A stretch of 64,000 bases of DNA, from positions 72,001 to 136,000 of the forward strand of contig OY783201.1 in the NCBI GenBank assembly GCA_963678675.1, written 5' to 3'. Every line of letters begins with the position of its first letter. Position 1 is the stretch's first letter. The notes beneath the pieces are model-generated. The model was not told where the DNA came from. It did no database searches and was given only the letters and a program-made list of their open reading frames with translations. A program made the position numbers and the translations under genes. Below, in pieces: positions 59,879-64,000 of this stretch. Source of the stretch: Xiphydria camelus. Taxonomy: Eukaryota > Arthropoda > Insecta > Hymenoptera > Xiphydriidae.

Positions 59879-62800
59879 TTATCGCCCCGTACGTATCGCA
59901 GGTCCTGCGCGGAAATAGCAACACTTACCTGGTGGAGAAGCAGAAATTGGATTTGCCGTTCGTAGCGAGCCGAGTCCGATTCGTTCCTTACAGTCAGCAT
60001 CCGCGCACGGTCTGCATGAGAGTGGAGATTTACGGCTGCGTTTGGGAGCGTGAGTACACACCGCCCGACGTACGTACGTATGCGCGCGTACACGTACCTA
60101 CCTATATTACATAGTATGTGTACTTACGATATCGGACGAAGGAAGCGGGAGTGCGATGCTGATTGAATTTCCTCCGTGACGCGAGAGCAGAGCGAATCGC
60201 GAGGTACACCGCGCCGAAGGGTGAGATCTTCGGGCCAAACGGACTCAGCGTCGAGGACTCGTCGTACGACGGCGTCGAGATGAGCGGTCTCCTGCTCGAC
60301 GGATTGGGCCAGCTCACGGACGGGATATTCGGTCAAGATCCGAACACCCTCGAGACCGGTACCACCGATTGGGTCGGCTGGCGAGACGTGGAGGCGGTGG
60401 AGATCGTTTTCGAGTTTCAACAAGTGCGAGAATTCGACAACTGTTCCGTGCACGTGGCGCGCTTACCCGGGCGGGACGTAGAGGTACGCGGCTGCGCGCT
60501 CGGTCGCTCCGCCGATCTCCGGTCTCGTCGCGCGTCTCACGAAAGTTGTATCGCGCGCAGGTGTTCGCCGAGGCACGCGTCTGGTTCTCCTTCGACGGCA
60601 AACAATATCACCCGGTTCCCGAGAAGCTGCGAGTCCTCGGCGAATCGAAGGCGAGCACGAGCCTGATATCGATCGCCCTGCAATCGCGAATGGGACGCTT
60701 CGTCAGAGTGGAGTTGAGGCCAAGATCCAAGTGGTTGCTCGTCAGCGAAATTACCTTCGAATCGAGTAAGACCGCGCGCGCGCGCGCGCGCGCACGAAGT
60801 CAACCGTTTATCTCCAAAGTATCCTGCGTTCCAGCTACAGACACGAGGAATCTATCCGACGACTCGCCGGATCGCTTCTTTCGTGCCTGCCGGGACAACA
60901 ACGAAACGGTATCGAGCGCCGACGTCGAGCGATCGAGCTCGTCCGGCTACAACGAGACCATCTTCGAACTGAACGCCGACTTGACGCCCGATGCCTTCCC
61001 GGTGAACAACTCTCAGACCTACATCGGCCTCGCGAGCGGCGCCCTGACGGTCGTCGCGCTTCTGCTGACCTGTACCGTCTTCTTGATGAAGCAGAGGGGA
61101 CGCAATAAGGTGGCTCTCCTTCAGAAGCACACCGCTCTGCTGTGCGGTTCCCCCGCGCCCGGTATCACTATCAACATGAAGGACGTCAAACTGGCCACTC
61201 CCGTCGTGGTCAACGGCTCGTTCCAGTCGCGCTCGTCCCTCAAGAGCAAGACGTTCTCGACGGACGATCGGACCGTTCGCAGCGGCGAGCACGCCGCCGG
61301 AAGCGAGTACGAGCAGTGCAGCATTTACGAAAGGACGTACAAACTCTTTTCCGACGACGACGACTTTGGCTACGAACCGCGCACACGGAAGAGCGATCAT
61401 TTTTCCAGCTGCAAAACCGACTACAGCGGTACGCGAGTATTTCTAGCGTGTTTGTCACGATCGGATCTCGAGATCTCGCGGATCTCTCTTCGACGGGCGA
61501 TTCCTTGATTCTCTCGCATCGATGAGATGTTTCAGATTTCACGAGCGAGCGCAGTTTCGAGGACGAGACGATCGCGGACAGCGAGAAATCGGCATCGGCA
61601 TCGGCATCGGCATCGGCATCGGCATCGTTTCCCGTCAAGAGGCACAACAACCACGTCCCTTCCAAAGCGAATCACGAAATCTACGAGGGCTATTACGCCG
61701 CCACCGATATCTTAACGGTAGGTACGACGGATCGACGCGAGAGAATACGATCGTGGCGGGAGGTTTTGTTCCTCTTTTTTTCCCCTCTTCTCCAGATCAA
61801 GCGAAGGGAACAGCACTCCGCTACAAGCTTGTTCACTTCGTTGGACATACGGGACGGCGTTAATCCAACGAGCGACTCCAATTCGTACAACGTACAGCAC
61901 ATATCGAGGCATAGATTAAGAATTTTGGATAAGCTCGGCGAGGGTAGCTTTGGACTGGTGAGCATCCGTCTTCTCTCCCGTCGCCTCTCCCCCGTTTGAT
62001 CTTCGCTCACGACCGCTCGCGTTCCTCTGCTTCAGGTGCACCTTTGTGAGGCGAAAGGCATACCGAGTCCCGACATCGGAACCGTACGTAACAAACAAGT
62101 CGTGATAGTACGATCCCTGTGGCGCGGCGTCACCGATTCGTTGAGGTACGCGCGAGCTGTGATCCGCGCGAATCGGCAGCTCCCCCCGTCCCGCCGAACG
62201 CTTCCACCTACGATGCTGTGTTTCAGGAAAGATTTCATGAAGGATATGCGCACTTTGGCGACGATCCGAGACGTCAATATAGCCAGAGTCGTAGCAGTGG
62301 TCGAGGAGGAGCCCTTCGGAGCGGTTTTCGAGTATGGAGAACTCGGCGACCTGCCCGGCTTCGTGAGGAATCGTGAAAAGAGCGGTGACAACCCGACGTT
62401 GTTAAGGTAATCGCGTCTGAATTCAACGACGACGCGATGAGACGGTGGGCGCCGCGGCGCGAGGGATACGTCGATTCTCTTTGATCTCACCCTTTCGTTT
62501 TCCAGTTACAAATGTCTGCTGAACTTGTTCGCTCAGATAGCTTCGGGAATGAAGTGTCTCGAAAATCGGAATATTCCCCATCGCGATTTAGCGGCTAGGT
62601 AATGATATTGTAGACGGTTGGGGGGGGGGGGGGGGGGCGCACCAGGCGTTTCGATTATTCCGAATGACGCGTCGTTCGTTTCGTTTTCAGAAACTGCATC
62701 GTCTGTAAGAACCTGACAATCAAAGTGTCGGATCACGCGATGTACTGCAACAAGTACGACCGGGAATACTACATGAACGAGAACTATGTTAAAGTGCCGC

Positions 62801-63215
62801 TTCGATGGATGGCGTGGGAAGCGGTTCTATTGGTGAGAAATTCATCTCGGGGAGGAATCGCGTCGACGAGGCACGACGCTCGACGATCACAATCGATCGA
62901 TTTCTCGTTGCTCTTCAGGGTAAGCAAACTTGCCGAGCCGACGCGTGGTCCTACGCGATCACCGTGTGGGAAATTCTCATGAATTGCGAGGAGATGCCCT
63001 ACGCCGACCTGACGTCGGAGCAAGTGTTGGAGAACTCTAGCAGGTGGTTGCACGGTGGTTCGAGCGATGAAACGCCACCCTGTGTGCCATCGCAACCACC
63101 CTCCTGCTCCCGAGATCTCTATCGCATGATGACCAAGTGCTGGAGCAAACGCGCCGAAGACAGGCCCACCTTCGACGAAATGCACCTCTTCCTGAAGAGA
63201 TTGAGCTTTGATTGA
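58704..63215 (+). CDS. Ddr: Discoidin domain receptor (Ddr), kinase motifs altered, 938 aa
   Basis: Single-pass collagen-receptor family protein. Exons: 58704-58782, 59085-59190, 59472-59697, 59902-60049, 60191-60483, 60561-60765, 60835-61428, 61536-61717, 61796-61957, 62036-62145, 62227-62406, 62506-62598, 62691-62832, 62919-63215; the total is 2817 bases. Signal peptide 1-18. Discoidin domain ~29-187, with GAWCP, QGRFGN and CMRVEIYGCVW. A discoidin-like domain follows (~190-350, with YDGVEMSGL, GLGQLTDGIFG and SEITFES). TM helix ~415-437. Kinase domain ~652-935: LGEGSFG is intact, but the beta-3 Lys is Arg691 (VIVR), the alpha-C Glu is Asp708 and DFG is Asp-His-Ala (807-809). HRDLAARN (787-794) and the YxxxYY activation-loop tyrosines (815-820) are kept. 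The product may therefore be a pseudokinase. Exon 8 includes a Ser-Ala hexanucleotide repeat. No canonical AATAAA was noticed before the window end. Confidence 0.92.
59831..59878. repeat. CT microsatellite in Ddr intron 3
   Basis: A pyrimidine tract of about twenty CT units on the sense strand, ending about 23 bases before the exon 4 acceptor. Confidence 0.95.
61595..61627 (+). repeat. In-frame hexanucleotide repeat coding Ser-Ala
   Basis: About five tandem TCGGCA units inside Ddr exon 8 encode alternating Ser-Ala in the cytoplasmic juxtamembrane segment. The unit length keeps the frame, so copy-number change would alter length without frameshift. Confidence 0.9.
62620..62637. repeat. Run of 18 G in Ddr intron 12
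   Basis: A homopolymer G run fills one fifth of a 92-base intron (62599-62690). It is on the sense strand and G-quadruplex-capable. Confidence 0.9.
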
Positions 63216-64000
63216 ATTAATATCGTTGGCTCGAGCAGCGTGGACCAAATCGATTACAATCAGCTAAGCAGCATCCTTCGATCGCGTGCGCCGCGGGATG
63301 CTCTAGCCACTACTGTATGCTCAACTAGGTTTACCTTCATCCTCTAAGTATACTATTAAGGTATGTAACTCGTAAGAATTTTGATAATGTATGTCAACAA
63401 TCGTTTAACGTGCCGTCATCGATTTATATATTTCGTGTATATTTAAAAAGTCAGAGGGGCGCTTTCCAGTTTGGTTTAAAAAGAATACAAGGACGATTCG
63501 ACTCGGTGAATTCGTACAATTTTAACTGGAAAACGCCTCCGATCTCGGCGAGCCGCTATTCGCGGTCAATGGGCTTATACAAGTATACATACGTACACAG
63601 TAGGGGCTGACAACCCCTCCCGCGACTCGTTGTTTTTAAGTCCAATCGTGATTTTACATATCCTCATTCCCAATCGTAAGTGTACGCTGTACCCAAAGAT
63701 TCCGCAATTATTATTGTACAATTGCATAAGCTAGATCGTTAAATTTTTATAAATTTGTCGCCGTACTAACAGAGTTTAAGATAACGAACGTATAATTATT
63801 ACCCCCCGACACAACACACACGTTGACCCAAAGCATCCCGTTAAATGCTCGTCCACTGTACATACATATATTGTCGAGAGAGATATCGTTGGTATAAATA
63901 CCCCAGAATTCGCGACAGATTATCAAATTTCCAAGTTTTTCGCCTAAAATTTGATTCTCTACCTATATAGTATACGTATAACGATATTACCGATAACGCG
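63216..64000. other. Ddr 3' flank
   Basis: AT-rich DNA after the Ddr stop with no coding frame of note, probably the 3' untranslated region for at least part of its length. No exact AATAAA was spotted; A-rich variants occur near 63750 and 63895. Confidence 0.5.

Noticed and set aside
1..64000. CRISPR arrays, rRNA genes, viral or bacterial genes
   Set aside because: No spaced direct repeats, rRNA signatures or prokaryotic-type operons were seen; the tandem repeats are all microsatellites.

Overview
The window is nuclear DNA of an animal, almost certainly an arthropod and most likely an insect. Genes are split by many short introns of about 60-250 bases, and the products are animal signalling and developmental proteins. 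One is a ZAD-type C2H2 zinc finger, a family expanded in arthropods, and one is a Scabrous-like fibrinogen-domain protein. The DNA is rich in CpG and CG runs and carries many microsatellites and hairpin-forming foldback repeats, which would fit a hymenopteran. That placement is an inference. No rRNA, tRNA, CRISPR array or prokaryotic signal was found.

Seven protein-coding genes could be modelled exon by exon. All seven models keep one frame through every junction and give a length divisible by three. In order: DCAF11/WDR23 on the minus strand (3642-6511, 10 coding exons, 508 aa); SCYL2 on the plus strand (14958-20023, 17 exons, 832 aa); a ZAD/C2H2 zinc finger on the plus strand (27362-29143, 3 exons, 511 aa); scabrous on the minus strand (29982-33269, 3 exons, 621 aa); an INPP4-type phosphoinositide 4-phosphatase on the minus strand (36066-44005, 16 exons, 1257 aa); prune on the plus strand (45620-48083, 5 exons, 361 aa); and a discoidin domain receptor, Ddr, on the plus strand (58704-63215, 14 exons, 938 aa).

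The rest is non-coding. It comprises 1-3641, a repeat-rich 8.4 kb between DCAF11 and SCYL2, a 7.3 kb gap holding several foldback elements, short spacers between the central genes, a 10.6 kb gene-free stretch upstream of Ddr, and the Ddr 3' flank. The zinc finger and scabrous genes converge, with a hairpin repeat between their polyadenylation signals. INPP4 and prune diverge from a shared 1.6 kb region. The genes look like independent housekeeping, trafficking, signalling and developmental genes rather than a functional cluster.

The points most worth following up are: an Ddr kinase domain in which the ATP-binding lysine and the DFG motif are altered; a dispersed repeat with a hairpin, AATAAA and a T-rich tail, present three times and twice inside SCYL2 introns in the sense direction; two GC-AG introns with the same GCGAGT donor; a uniform sense-strand CT orientation of intronic microsatellites; and a nested compound foldback element at 21759-22280.
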